Shown here piece after piece: positions 1 to 8,559 of a stretch of 22,172 nucleotides of DNA (position 1 is the stretch's first letter; every line of letters begins with the position of its first letter). A model generated the notes under the pieces. The model saw only the letters and a list, made by a program, of their open reading frames with translations, did no database searches and was not told where the DNA came from. Where the stretch lies: contig JAHBMJ010002147.1 of NCBI GenBank assembly GCA_018398765.1, forward strand, positions 1 through 22,172. The letters are read 5' to 3'. The position numbers were made by a program, and so were the translations under genes. The stretch is from Chromera velia. Taxonomy: Eukaryota > Sar > Chromeraceae.

Positions 1-888
1 TAACTTGGCCTTGGAAGAAAAGTGAGGAGGAAGAGAGAAGAAAGATCTAAGAGAGGAAGACGCAGACAGTAGACAACATACATGACCATCAAGCAAAGGA
101 AGATCAAATAATTCCGCAATCTCTCTACAACGATACGACGATCCACAAGAAGAACCTTCACCCCCTCCTCCTTCCCCACAAATCCCATATGTATTGTCCA
201 AAGTCTGTTAGAGATCAGTCAGCTTTGTAGGGAGAAGGCGAAGCCTCACGTTTGACAATGGAGACACAGTTTTCCTTATCTCCTCAAACATGGCAAAATA
301 AAAAGATCGGAAAAAAGACAAGTAAGCGAGGGGCACCCGAATCGTAATCAGCTCCCCTCTGAGCAAAGTCGCTGCTGACCAGCTATTCAACTCGCACATT
401 TGTCTCACATTCAAGTCAAAAGTTGCCCTCCCTCCCCCAAGAATCCCGCCCCTGGGCACCATGCGCATACATGCACTCAAATCATTCTTCGTCGCATCAA
501 ATGAACGAAGAGACGAATCGGGAAGGACCTTTTTAAACAATGCAGTCAGCAGTCGTGCACGAAAAAGAGAAATCACGTCCCCTTCCCCTCTCTTCGCCCC
601 CACACCCTCTTCGCCAGTGACCCTGCAGAGGAAAAGGGAGCGAGATTGGAAAATGCCCCCTTCATCAACTCTTCCCGCCAACTTCGACATGTGAACAGAA
701 GATTCAAGTCTCCTTCTCAGACTTGAGACCCTGTCACTACACCTGTACGCAATTGAGTGAACATCCCTTTTATTAGGGTCCCTTAGATTACGCACCGGGC
801 CATTCTTGAATCTCCTTAACACACCAACTGTATTCCATGTAGGTTTGTATGCACGAATACATAAGTATTCCATTATGCGCAAATTCAT
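1..888 (-). CDS. C-terminal GIY-YIG helix plus unrecognised downstream segment, runs off window
   Basis: From ATG at 888 the frame gives 226 residues to TAA (208-210), and the same frame stays open for a further 69 codons to position 1. The first residues (RIMEYLCIRAYKPTWNTVG) match the Glu-containing helix and K-P-x-x-N end of GIY-YIG domains. In this frame the sequence upstream of the ATG (roughly 905-930) also reads sensibly, with LPIAKIEGGQ ahead of the Met, so the ATG is not a real start. The rest is basic, with no motif I recognise; past the TAA it turns Gly-rich, then Ser/Leu/Phe-rich. If the unit is a permuted Penelope-like element, a reverse transcriptase should begin in this frame left of the window. 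The TAA followed by CAG could be a mutated Gln codon. Confidence 0.45.
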
Positions 889-1679
889 CTGACCACCCTC
901 AATCTTTGCAATAGGAAGGATAACAAAGAGGCCATGTCTGGAACATCAGCAGACAAAACAGAATAGAAGCGATGTGCATACCCACGACCCGTCTTATTAC
1001 ATTTCTTCCCAACGCAACGTGGTTTTAATGCACTCATGAGGTGCTGAAAGAACCGATCGAGCGCCCTACCAACGGTACTTCCAATATAAAAGCCTCTCTT
1101 CCATCGTGACCAAATCAAATATATTACTCCCTTATCCCACCATGATGCATCCTCTCCCACCCCAGCACAAGCATCCTTGACCTCTCTCAGAAAGGAAGAA
1201 TATTTCGTATCAGACAGACCCAACCACGTAGAAGCAGCTAGCAAATGGGAATATACAAGTCTCCTGAAACATTTCTGACCAAACCCTCTCTTAAAGACAG
1301 TCCGAAGCTTGCAAGAAGGATTCATCACATCCTCAGGGGACGCAAGCATAACATAGAGAGTGTATGAAGGTGGCTGTGTTGTCTGAATGACAAGAACCGT
1401 CGTCAACGGGCAATCGCATCTGTGAATCTCCGATGCACAAACAGGACAGGCTTGAACTGCATGCACATGGAGGGATGCAACAAACATCCGCACCCCAGCC
1501 AATCTGAGGGAAAGACGATCAAGGTCAGACTCCACTTTCTCTCTCACACTTTCCCTGCCAAAACCCCTTCCATTCCCTGTATCCTTCTTAATCACTCCAA
1601 CCAGTTCCCTCACTTTCTTATGTAATTCATCAGACAAAGACAACAAAAAAGAAGAATCAAAATTAATTTGAACATTCAA
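885..1679 (-). CDS. GIY-YIG endonuclease domain segment with preceding Cys/His cluster
   Basis: 264 residues; the frame opens with TTG at 1679, and the true start is probably in the upstream segment. A Cys/His cluster (C78, C81, H86, C88, C90 in CPVCASEIHRCDC) may bind zinc. The nuclease signature follows: GVIYLI at about residues 184-189, GFYIGST at 196-202, then Arg and His in ALDRFFQHL, matching the GIY, YIG, Arg and His elements of single-strand-cutting GIY-YIG nucleases. The frame then degenerates and stops at 885-887. The missing end of the domain, including the helix with the catalytic-type Glu (IMEYLCIRAYKPTWN), is in the overlapping segment starting at 888, so a one-base frame change near 905-935 cuts through the domain. 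The variant GIY (VIY) is tolerated in the superfamily. Domain call is fairly secure; element identity is not. Confidence 0.65.
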   Translation of the reverse strand: MNVQINFDSSFLLSLSDELHKKVRELVGVIKKDTGNGRGFGRESVREKVESDLDRLSLRLAGVRMFVASLHVHAVQACPVCASEIHRCDCPLTTVLVIQTTQPPSYTLYVMLASPEDVMNPSCKLRTVFKRGFGQKCFRRLVYSHLLAASTWLGLSDTKYSSFLREVKDACAGVGEDASWWDKGVIYLIWSRWKRGFYIGSTVGRALDRFFQHLMSALKPRCVGKKCNKTGRGYAHRFYSVLSADVPDMASLLSFLLQRLRVVR

Positions 1680-1714
1680 CTGACCACTGCTCCTCCCGAC
1701 ATGCTCTTGAGTCC

Positions 1715-2992
1715 CTAGTCACTCAGGTCCCACCTGGCGACCTCCCATTCCCTTCCCCCCTCTCCCTCCTTTTCCTGCTGCAGACAGAGAGCCTCAACCC
1801 TCTTTTTCTGTACGATGAAAGCATAAACGAGTTCCAGAAGGTCACAGCCCTCCAGATCCCCGTCCACTGCACTGTTCCTCAGCGCTGAGATCATCTCCCT
1901 CCTCACCTGGTCCCGCCGTGTTTCACTGCATATGACAAACACCATCAGTCTGGCATCATCCATACATTCTTGCCAAAGTTTCCCCCCCAGACCTCCATTC
2001 TTCGGTTGTCGATACACCGGAAGGTCGACCAGTGTCTCGTATGCGATCCTCCCACCTACCATCGGCACATTTGGGGGGAAGATTTGCATTTCATTCACTG
2101 TGGGCCTGTCCCTCCCGGCAGGCGACGGTCTAAAGGGCATCACAGCTCTCTTTTGCATCTGCTGACCCTCCCCCTCTCTCTCCCCTATGGATCTTGGGGT
2201 CACGAACCCCGAGTCTGTATTCCCCTGCTTCCCCTCCGAGGAATGCGTTACCTGCCTTACTCGCTTAGGTGACTCTGTCCCTGTCTGCCTCCCAAAGCTA
2301 TCCTGCATCCCTCCCCCCCCCACCCCATTCGCCCCTGTATTACCGTTCACTCTCGGCCTTCCGTTAGGCAGCATCAAACTAATTCCCCCATCCCCCTTCT
2401 TCCCATCATTCATCCCTCTGTTCACCATTCCACCCCCCCCAGTCTGGCGTACATCCACCCCTGTGTTCGGAATTATCCCCTTCTCTGTCACCCCAGGGCC
2501 ATCTATATCTACATCCTCAACTGTGATCCCCCCTGATTGGATATCACAGGTCGGGTACATAGAGTGTTTCCCACCCATTGGCCCACTCCCCCCTCCTCTC
2601 CAGGTTTTCTTCATCTCTTCCTGAAGATGAACAACCCGCCCATGAATTTCCATGACTCCATGCTCTTTCACCATCTCCGCCACTGAGCACAACATCTCAC
2701 TCGCCACATCTACCTGTGCCCCCGCTCTGGCAGCTATATGTTCAGTGGCCAGGTGTGCGTCAATGTATGCAGCCTCCTCACTTCTCACTTTGTTCGTCAG
2801 CCTCCAGTTGTATTCTCTGTATTCCATTCCCTTCTGCATCATCATATACTCCCTTCTGGATTTCGAGAACACCCCGTCGAGCGGCATCTGAAGCATTAGC
2901 ATCAACACCCCCTCCACCATCTCATCACATGCTTCCTTCACCTCCATCATTCCGATATATGCCTTTTCGTTTATCTCTCCCCCCTTCTTCAT
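1715..2992 (-). CDS. Uncharacterised helical and Gly/Asn-rich protein segment (ORF1/Gag-like position)
   Basis: 425 residues from ATG at 2992; a GTG five codons upstream is also in frame. Roughly residues 1-130 are Met/Glu/Lys-rich and look alpha-helical. Residues about 130-310 are Gly, Asn, Pro and Ser rich and probably disordered. The last 100 or so residues are folded-looking with hydrophobic helices and end in an acidic/basic tail. There is no zinc knuckle, nuclease motif or polymerase motif. It sits directly upstream of the GIY-YIG segment with a 35-base gap that contains a frame change, so it probably belongs to the same polyprotein. By position it could serve as a nucleic-acid-binding ORF1-like part of a retroelement, which is inference only. 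Many methionines in the first 70 residues are a compositional oddity. Confidence 0.45.
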   Translation of the reverse strand: MKKGGEINEKAYIGMMEVKEACDEMVEGVLMLMLQMPLDGVFSKSRREYMMMQKGMEYREYNWRLTNKVRSEEAAYIDAHLATEHIAARAGAQVDVASEMLCSVAEMVKEHGVMEIHGRVVHLQEEMKKTWRGGGSGPMGGKHSMYPTCDIQSGGITVEDVDIDGPGVTEKGIIPNTGVDVRQTGGGGMVNRGMNDGKKGDGGISLMLPNGRPRVNGNTGANGVGGGGMQDSFGRQTGTESPKRVRQVTHSSEGKQGNTDSGFVTPRSIGEREGEGQQMQKRAVMPFRPSPAGRDRPTVNEMQIFPPNVPMVGGRIAYETLVDLPVYRQPKNGGLGGKLWQECMDDARLMVFVICSETRRDQVRREMISALRNSAVDGDLEGCDLLELVYAFIVQKKRVEALCLQQEKEGEGGREWEVARWDLSD

Positions 2993-3025
2993 TTTCCTCG
3001 ACGGCACGATCAGTCTATTGTATGC

Positions 3026-3322
3026 CTATTTATTCATTACCTCCACCTTCATAGAGGACTCGAGGGCATCCTTGTTCATGGCTTTCAAATTCGCAGCACC
3101 TGCCACCCTCATCTTCACCAGGACCCATTCTGTTATTCCCGTCTTCTCTGTGTCGAACGTATGGACGATGACTTCGTCCGCCTTCAGCTCATGACCCGGC
3201 AGATATGGTTTCACAACCATTCTATCTAGGATCCTCTTCCTTGGCTCAACCATTCTCCCCGTATCCGGGGGCGCCTTTTCCACTTCCACCTGACCAAGCC
3301 GTTCTTTCACTGACTTGTACAT
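3026..3322 (-). CDS. N-terminal segment of the minus-strand unit, unrecognised
   Basis: 98 residues from the first ATG (3322); an upstream TTG extends the frame by five codons, and an in-frame TAG near 3374 blocks further extension. The segment is charged and lysine-rich, with a few short hydrophobic strands and no cysteine cluster, signal peptide or membrane segment. I recognise no family. It ends at TAG (3026-3028), after which the same frame continues for six codons into the 425-residue segment, so this is probably the amino end of that protein with TAG in place of a sense codon, rather than a separate small gene. TGCATGCA lies about 65 bases upstream at 3385. Confidence 0.4.
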   Translation of the reverse strand: MYKSVKERLGQVEVEKAPPDTGRMVEPRKRILDRMVVKPYLPGHELKADEVIVHTFDTEKTGITEWVLVKMRVAGAANLKAMNKDALESSMKVEVMNK

Positions 3323-3339
3323 CTCTGAGTCCCTCAAGT

Positions 3340-4000
3340 GCCTAAGAATCAGTCTACAGGGACAACAGAGAGACTAGACTTCATTGCATGCATGTGACGG
3401 TCTATAGAATTCCAAGGTTCAAGGCAAGGAGCCGACCCGGAAAAAGAATCTATAATGGAGATTCTACGAAATTGAAAGTCTCTTCTAACAGCTGAGATCC
3501 TATATTGTCTGTGCACAAATGTGTCGGTAGGAGCACACGGTCAATCTACCATAATCCAGTACAATCCAACAGGCTGCTGTCTGATTCAATTGGAATTTAT
3601 CGAATACATGCTAATTACACGACATACAAAAACTGTATGCATGCGAAAAACTATCGGAGACTGATGCTTCGCATACACGCCGAGCTAAACATTAATAGCT
3701 CGAAATCAGCATGCCAATTAATCGCAGTATTACATCGATCCTTGCAAGCCGCTAACTTAGGAACACGGATTTGATGCAACCTATAGGATACAACAATCGT
3801 TGTTCATATAATGTTTAAGTTTAATAAAGGCTATATATATAATCAACCATTCTCATTATAGCAATTGAGGATTGATTCGATTCATTTGAAGCTTAGATAT
3901 TCAAGTTTACTAAAGTCATGTGGTAGCAATTAATAACACTAGCGGGCGCTTTCAAGTTTGATCGTCGATCTGATTCAGTAAATCTCCACACTAACTTGGT
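3340..4000. other. Intergenic AT-rich stretch, no gene seen
   Basis: This lies upstream of the minus-strand unit. It contains one TGCATGCA palindrome (3385) and an ATGCATGC (about 3636). The only long open frame (3505-3774, plus) has no family resemblance and an unbiased composition, so I do not call it. Base composition shifts to AT-rich from about 3770 onward. Confidence 0.5.
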
Positions 4001-4150
4001 AGTCTCAATTTCTCCTTCCTCTTACCCTCTTTTGAAGTCCCCCACCCCCTGTGCTTCCTCCTCTTTCTCTGGCCTCTTGATGGCCCCCCCTCTTCTTCCT
4101 GGTTCTGGGACCCAGACTGGGGGAGGGCCCGGGATCTTTGGAGGTGGAGC

Positions 4151-4327
4151 TCTTCCAAGCCCCCCTCTCAAGCTAAGAAAGAAGCTAGGAAAGAAGCGAT
4201 GGATTGGCTGTTGGCCATTAGCCAGGAGTTTGGCCACTTGATTACACTTGATTGTGTTAGTGAACTTACTGGTGGTTTAAAGGTGTTTAATCATAGAATA
4301 TATTTATTCACTAGTTACTCACTTTAA
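4151..4327 (+). pseudogene. Possible short coding remnant
   Basis: An open segment of 58 codons to TAA (4325-4327) reads as an Ala/Lys/Glu-rich helix followed by MDWLLAISQEFGHLITLD and a hydrophobic end. It looks more protein-like than the overlapping longer frame at 3996-4241. There is no start codon ahead of the helix; the first ATG is internal. The upstream sequence in this frame soon becomes Pro/Gly-rich translation of a C-rich tract. It lies at the left border of a candidate inverted repeat (4281-4305). It may be a fragment of a transposon protein or chance. Confidence 0.2.
4281..4305 (+). repeat. Left arm of a diverged inverted repeat pair
   Basis: AGGTGTTTAATCATAGAATA at 4281-4300 followed by TATTT resembles, in inverse orientation, 6472-6506, where the reverse complement has AGGTGTTTA and AGAATATATTTAA separated by about ten extra bases. 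The arms enclose about 2.2 kb of AT-rich DNA without a transposase. This could be the ends of a non-autonomous DNA transposon, but both arms are AT-rich and the match is short. Confidence 0.25.
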
Positions 4328-5279
4328 AAGTAATATAATCAGGAATATATTCAGGAATATATTCTTAAATTAATTAAGGGGGGGTCCGGGGGGCAGAGCC
4401 CCCAGGCTACATTTTTAATTTTTTTTTTTAAACACAGTTTGTGACTATAAAAAATTAGTTTTAAAAAAGATAAACAGGGGTTATCTAGCTGTTAGGCACT
4501 GTTAATAGGCAGTAGTGTTACTATACTAGACTGTGTTACAGTGTTACTAGAATTTTATAAAATCTTACAATTTATAAACTTATTAAACTAGCAAGTAACA
4601 TATCATATAAATACGCGGTTGAAAGTTCATACACGTTCTTATTGTATGAACATGCACATACTATACTAAAACATGTATGCACACTGCAGCACACACTGTA
4701 TAGCAAAAGGGGGCCTTACTGTATGCACTATATAAGATGCACTCTTTTTCATTTTTAGCATTCGAACACGAAACACGAAAACACCACAAGCACTGTCGAA
4801 CAAAAAATTATTTGGGTACAAACAAGCAGAAAGATGTATGTAAAGATATAAATGTAGACATCAATCAAAATATCATGCAAACGCACATACAAATAAGAGA
4901 AACATGCATACATCGACGTCAATTGACACTCGTTAAGTCGTTGCCCCCCTTTTCAAATTTCATCTCTAGGCGTAGGATATTAAAAACAATAATTAAAAAT
5001 AATAATCAAAACCGAAAAAAAATGACCATATGATTCAAATACAAAAAATGTAAAGTTTGACCTATAGGTTGCTACGAGGACCTTCCGGTCACCTAAAAAC
5101 ATGTTCAAAAATTCAAATGAATTGTTTTGGGATTTTTGAAAGCAATTGTATGGATTTTAATGAAGATGAATTTTGAAGTTAGTCTATATACGTCGTACTA
5201 TACGATAGGCTGAATTATACAATTTTTGCATTTCCTTCTTCAAAAATTTTGATAACCTCAATCGGTAGTGATTTAGCAC
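4328..5279. other. AT-rich intergenic stretch, no gene seen
   Basis: Apart from the GC hairpin near 4389, this is AT-rich sequence with short A and T runs. The open frame at 4737-5033 is lysine/asparagine/isoleucine-rich, as any AT-rich frame would be, and matches nothing I know. No RNA gene recognised. Confidence 0.5.
4389..4403. repeat. Short perfect GC hairpin in AT-rich DNA
   Basis: GGGGGC, AGA, GCCCCC form a six-base-pair stem with a three-base loop, inside a G/C-only island (4378-4410) surrounded by AT-rich sequence on both sides. No poly-T follows at once; a T-run begins at about 4411. Similar GC hairpins are common in organellar and transposon DNA. Function unknown. Confidence 0.5.
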
Positions 5280-6155
5280 CTCCGCCTATCCACCGACCCA
5301 CCCATTGTTTCCCGCCGGCATCTTCATCTTTTTTCTTCTAATTTTTTGGAACTCTGAAAGCTTCGCCGCCTTTGCGACTCTGAAAATATTTTTAAAATGC
5401 GTTCTGTCATTGTCTTCAATCATGAGACCAAAAGTTGCAGTCTCTGCACTTCGCTCACACCTAGGCTCACACCTACCCGTTCTCCTTAATGATGTTGCCA
5501 GCATTATCGTTGAATGGTCTTCTTCTTGCTTCCTCAGGCAGTCCTAACACACAGTGTAAAAACGTTGGTTGCCAAAGGGATCGGTAGGGATCGGTCGGTA
5601 TGTAAAATTCAATTTTAGCGTTACTCAGTAATTTGAGATTCATTTGAATTCATTTCAGTCAGTTCCGTGTATAGACTTCCGTCTCTTCTTGTAGATCTCT
5701 GTGGATCTTTATATAAAAAACTAAATTTTAATCATCATTCTCTTTATAAAGCTGGTTAAACCTCTTAGTAAACTTTAGTTAGAACTTATGCCTTAACTAG
5801 TGTCTTGATTTATATTTGGATGGTTTCAAAAATAAAAAAAACCAAAATCAAATATTAAAAAAAAAAACCCGAAAAACGACGTTATGTTTTATTATTTGAT
5901 TTTGATGTCCTACGCCCAGTTTCATCTTTTGGCTGGGGGGTGGCCCTTCGCTTTTACACCTCCAGACTGAGTCCACACTGGAGTACTGGGGCCTGATCTA
6001 ATTGGTGTAGGCTTTGGGGGCCTTGCTGCTTCTCGTTGTACCACCTTCCACCCGTGTTTGAAACTCTTAAGTTTACATCAAGTTTGCACTGTACCACCTT
6101 CCCCTAAGTTTGCATCTTACCTTGTATATGAAACTCATACATGAAGACCTAATTT
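5280..6155. other. Intergenic stretch with small tandem motifs, no gene seen
   Basis: Opposed open frames at 5286-5547 overlap and neither has convincing composition. Small repeats include GATCGGTAGGGATCGGT near 5579-5596 and GTACCACCTTCC twice in 6037-6102, the latter inside an imperfect duplicated block. A-rich runs occupy 5829-5867. No RNA gene or splice-linked exon recognised. Confidence 0.45.
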
Positions 6156-6400
6156 TTGATGCAACATGTACAATCGGCTATTCGGCTCCAAATGCATGCA
6201 CCGATGGCTGCGGCCGCTAGTAAGAGCGGTACGCCGTGCCGGCATGTGCATGGCTGGCCCGGGCTGTATGGGCTAGGCCATGCATGCAGTGCACTGGATG
6301 TGCACAAGCCTCTAAGCTACTCCCAAAACATTTGTTTTTATAACGTAAAAAAAAACCACGCACGGTATGACGTACCATTAGAATGACCAAAGGTATTAAA
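6156..6400. other. GC-rich island with two TGCATGCA palindromes
   Basis: A local GC-rich patch (about 6190-6310) in AT-rich DNA contains TGCATGCA at 6193-6200 and 6281-6288. A 76-codon open frame spans it on the plus strand (6156-6386), but it is His/Ala/Gly-rich translation of the island with no family match. The island could be a promoter-like patch or foreign insert; I see no adjoining gene to assign it to. Confidence 0.35.
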
Positions 6401-6471
6401 GACTAGTAAGAATCGGACTTTGGCTAATTAATCACTTTATTCAATCACATTCAATCACTTCATAGAATAAT

Positions 6472-6506
6472 TAAATATATTCTAATCACAAGTAACTAAA
6501 CACCTT
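6472..6506 (-). repeat. Right arm of a diverged inverted repeat pair
   Basis: Reverse complement of this stretch carries AGGTGTTTA and AGAATATATTTAA, the same blocks as at 4281-4305. No target-site duplication is obvious outside either arm. Confidence 0.25.
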
Positions 6507-6596
6507 TGATTTATATTAAGTAGTATATTATTAGTCCATCAAAACGCATGATTGGTCTGTTAGCCCATTAAAACGCGTAGCCCCCTACAAAAAATT

Positions 6597-6760
6597 ATGG
6601 AAATCGTTGAGAAATTTGTAAGAAATTGATGGAAAATCTTAGGGAAATCCATGGGGAATTGATGGGAAATCTTACATGGGAAATCTGCCCTAGATTAATT
6701 TCCATTTTTATGGGAAATCAGCCAGATTTCTAGCTAGATTTCCATAAATTTCCCATAATT
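6597..6760. repeat. Cluster of short direct and inverted GGGAAATC motifs
   Basis: The motif ATGGGAAATC and near copies occur at least five times in direct orientation between 6597 and 6705, and the inverse (GATTTCCATA, ATTTCCCATAA) occurs at 6705-6765. TATGGAAATC near 6596 can pair with GATTTCCATA near 6737. The whole block is therefore capable of an imperfect long hairpin. No coding potential. Confidence 0.45.
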
Positions 6761-6802
6761 CTGGATATAGTAGAAGTCATCTAGGAAGTATAATACTTGA
6801 TT

Positions 6803-6975
6803 CATATTTGATCCTAGCTTTGATCATATTTGATGGGTGCTTGGAAGTTAGGTTCTTCTCAACTAAATATCTAGCTAAATATTTGATTTGAGCTAAGCTC
6901 TACTAGTGACTATCATCAGACCATGTTTGATTTGATTATATTTAATTTGATTTGATTTGATTTGATTTGAGCTTC
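6803..6975 (+). repeat. Diverged dispersed repeat, copy 1 (TTTGA-rich)
   Basis: This block begins with a GATCATATTTGATGGGT-type start, runs through ATATTTGATTTGAGC and ends in a (TTTGA)n tract at 6925-6970. It matches 7936-8020 in direct orientation at roughly three bases in four by eye. No coding capacity. Confidence 0.5.
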
Positions 6976-7029
6976 AACCTTAAATATTTGATATTTGAGG
7001 TAAGATTTGAGGTTAACCTCTTAGGGTTC

Positions 7030-7905
7030 CTTACTGAGTCACTGAATTACTGTCACTCTAATCATTTTTCTCATGACAATAGTTATCAAAACATTTCTGA
7101 TGTGTGTTTCAAAAATTTAAAAAAATATATCTAAAATTATAACTTATCAGTTCCATAAAAAAAATATGCCTGTGTGGCAGTGTATATACACTAGTCACTG
7201 AGACTTACTCTAGTACTAATAGAGATTAAGAACGTAAAATTGATAGATTTGAAATTGTATATGACTTTTTGTTGATACGATAAAGTTAGAGCACGTACCA
7301 AAATTGAGGTGACAATCACTCAGCTTTATGGCACTTTCTTTTCCTCTTCTTCATGATCACTTTCTTTAATATGAATCGAATCGATCGGTGATGGGAGCTG
7401 CTGAGAGCTTTTCTTCTAGCTTTTCGGCTTTCCAGGAGTGGGTGCTCCTGGGCTTCTATTCGGTTGCGGAGAGATGACAACGGGGTGAGACGGAGAACCG
7501 CGCACACGTTTGCTATTGCTGTATTTTTACCTAACACTGAATCACATTTGCCCCCTTTTGTACGGACCACATTTTTTTTGCGTACCCGGCTCTAAAAACA
7601 AATGTCTCCTTCTTCCCGTTCGACCCTGTCGGATTGTGTGACATGTCTTTACGGGGTGTAAAATGTTTGCAGACGCTCAGAAAGGGGGCCGTAAAAGATA
7701 TTTCAGCACCAGAAAAGTCAACACAGCTATTCATGAAAACGTTCAGCTGATCGGTTTACGTCTACATGAAGTAAAAAGGGGTGAAACGTCAATTTCAGTG
7801 CAGCTTAAAACATTTTTTTTTTTGAGAGCAAACCATCAAGATTAAGGTTTTTTTATTTGAATCAGCATGCGTGACGGATTGGTACTTACAAAAGTTTTTT
7901 CGGGA
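7030..7905. other. Intergenic stretch between the two TTTGA-rich repeats, no gene seen
   Basis: Short open frames on both strands at 7316-7845 overlap each other and none is protein-like. There is a T-run at 7813-7823. No RNA gene recognised. Confidence 0.45.
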
Positions 7906-7910
7906 CCTTC

Positions 7911-8110
7911 ATATTTGAGGTTGAAAGTCATATTGATCAAATATTTGATCGTATTTGATAGGTCTTTAAACACTAGGTCCTCCCTGACTGGATATTTGAT
8001 TTGAGCTTAAGCCCTACCTCAAATCAAATCAAATCAAATCAAACATGGTCACTAAGCTCTACTTCAAATTAAATCAAATAAAATCAAATCAAATCAAATA
8101 TGATCACTAT
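7911..8110 (+). repeat. Diverged dispersed repeat, copy 2, with inverted TCAAA tract
   Basis: It contains the palindrome GATCAAATATTTGATC (7936-7951), then the same order of blocks as 6803-6905, ending in ATATTTGATTTGAGC. It continues into (AAATC)n tracts at 8017-8100 that are the inverse of the (TTTGA)n tract of copy 1, including an inverted copy of GACCATGTTTGATTTGATT. Probably decayed transposon or satellite DNA. Confidence 0.5.
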
Positions 8111-8557
8111 CTCTAGCCGGATGTTTTCATTTTTATGATACTGACCGTTTAATTCCATCGGCCATGGCCCGGCCTAGAGCCCAGCCATGTATATAAACGA
8201 TGTATATACTAGCTAATTCACACTAGGATTCAGTGTTTGATTCACGTGTACAGCTAAATTAATAAATTCAGACAGGACGTCCTATATAGATCGAAATAGG
8301 AATTGTCAGAACAGTCTGTCAAGTTAAACGTTCTGAATAATATGGTCCATTAATTAATTACTATTTTTTTGCTAACTCTATGTCTGTCAGTCTGATTTTA
8401 CGCTATTTTACCCTCGTCGCTCTCATAAAACAAAAACAGCCCCGGAAAGACGTACGTACATGCGGGCGGCGGGCCGGCTATTCTTTTATTGACTTCCTTG
8501 ATACTACAGGACACTTGAAGTAAAGAAGTGTCAACTCGTCCACGTCGCAGCAGCTCG
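8111..8557. other. Intergenic stretch left of the minisatellite, no gene seen
   Basis: AT-rich sequence changes to GC-rich near 8440. Nothing recognisable apart from short palindromes such as TATATA-containing segments. Confidence 0.45.
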
Positions 8558-8559
8558 TC

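Larger units (their letters stand above)
1..3322 (-). mobile_element. Broken GIY-YIG-containing coding unit, candidate permuted Penelope-like element (partial)
   Basis: Four adjoining open segments on the minus strand (3322-3026, 2992-1715, 1679-885, 888-1) have gaps of at most 35 bases and no room for separate promoters. The first two are in the same frame, separated only by one TAG (3026-3028) and six sense codons. The last continues in frame through one TAA (208-210) to the window edge. Frame changes occur near 1690-1720 and near 905-935. This reads as one protein of more than 1,000 residues with lesions rather than four genes. The GIY-YIG domain lies in the middle, ahead of sequence that leaves the window; in the permuted Penelope-like elements (Naiad/Chlamys type) the endonuclease precedes the reverse transcriptase. 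No reverse transcriptase is visible here, so the family assignment is inference. A host nuclease gene or another transposon type is possible. Confidence 0.4.

Noticed and set aside
885..888. ATGA stop-start overlap as translational coupling of two genes
   Set aside because: The downstream frame is already meaningful upstream of the ATG and completes the GIY-YIG domain, so a frameshift within one gene fits better.
4389..4410. Helitron 3' end
   Set aside because: The hairpin is followed by CTAC rather than a CTRR end, and no Rep/helicase or TC start is seen.
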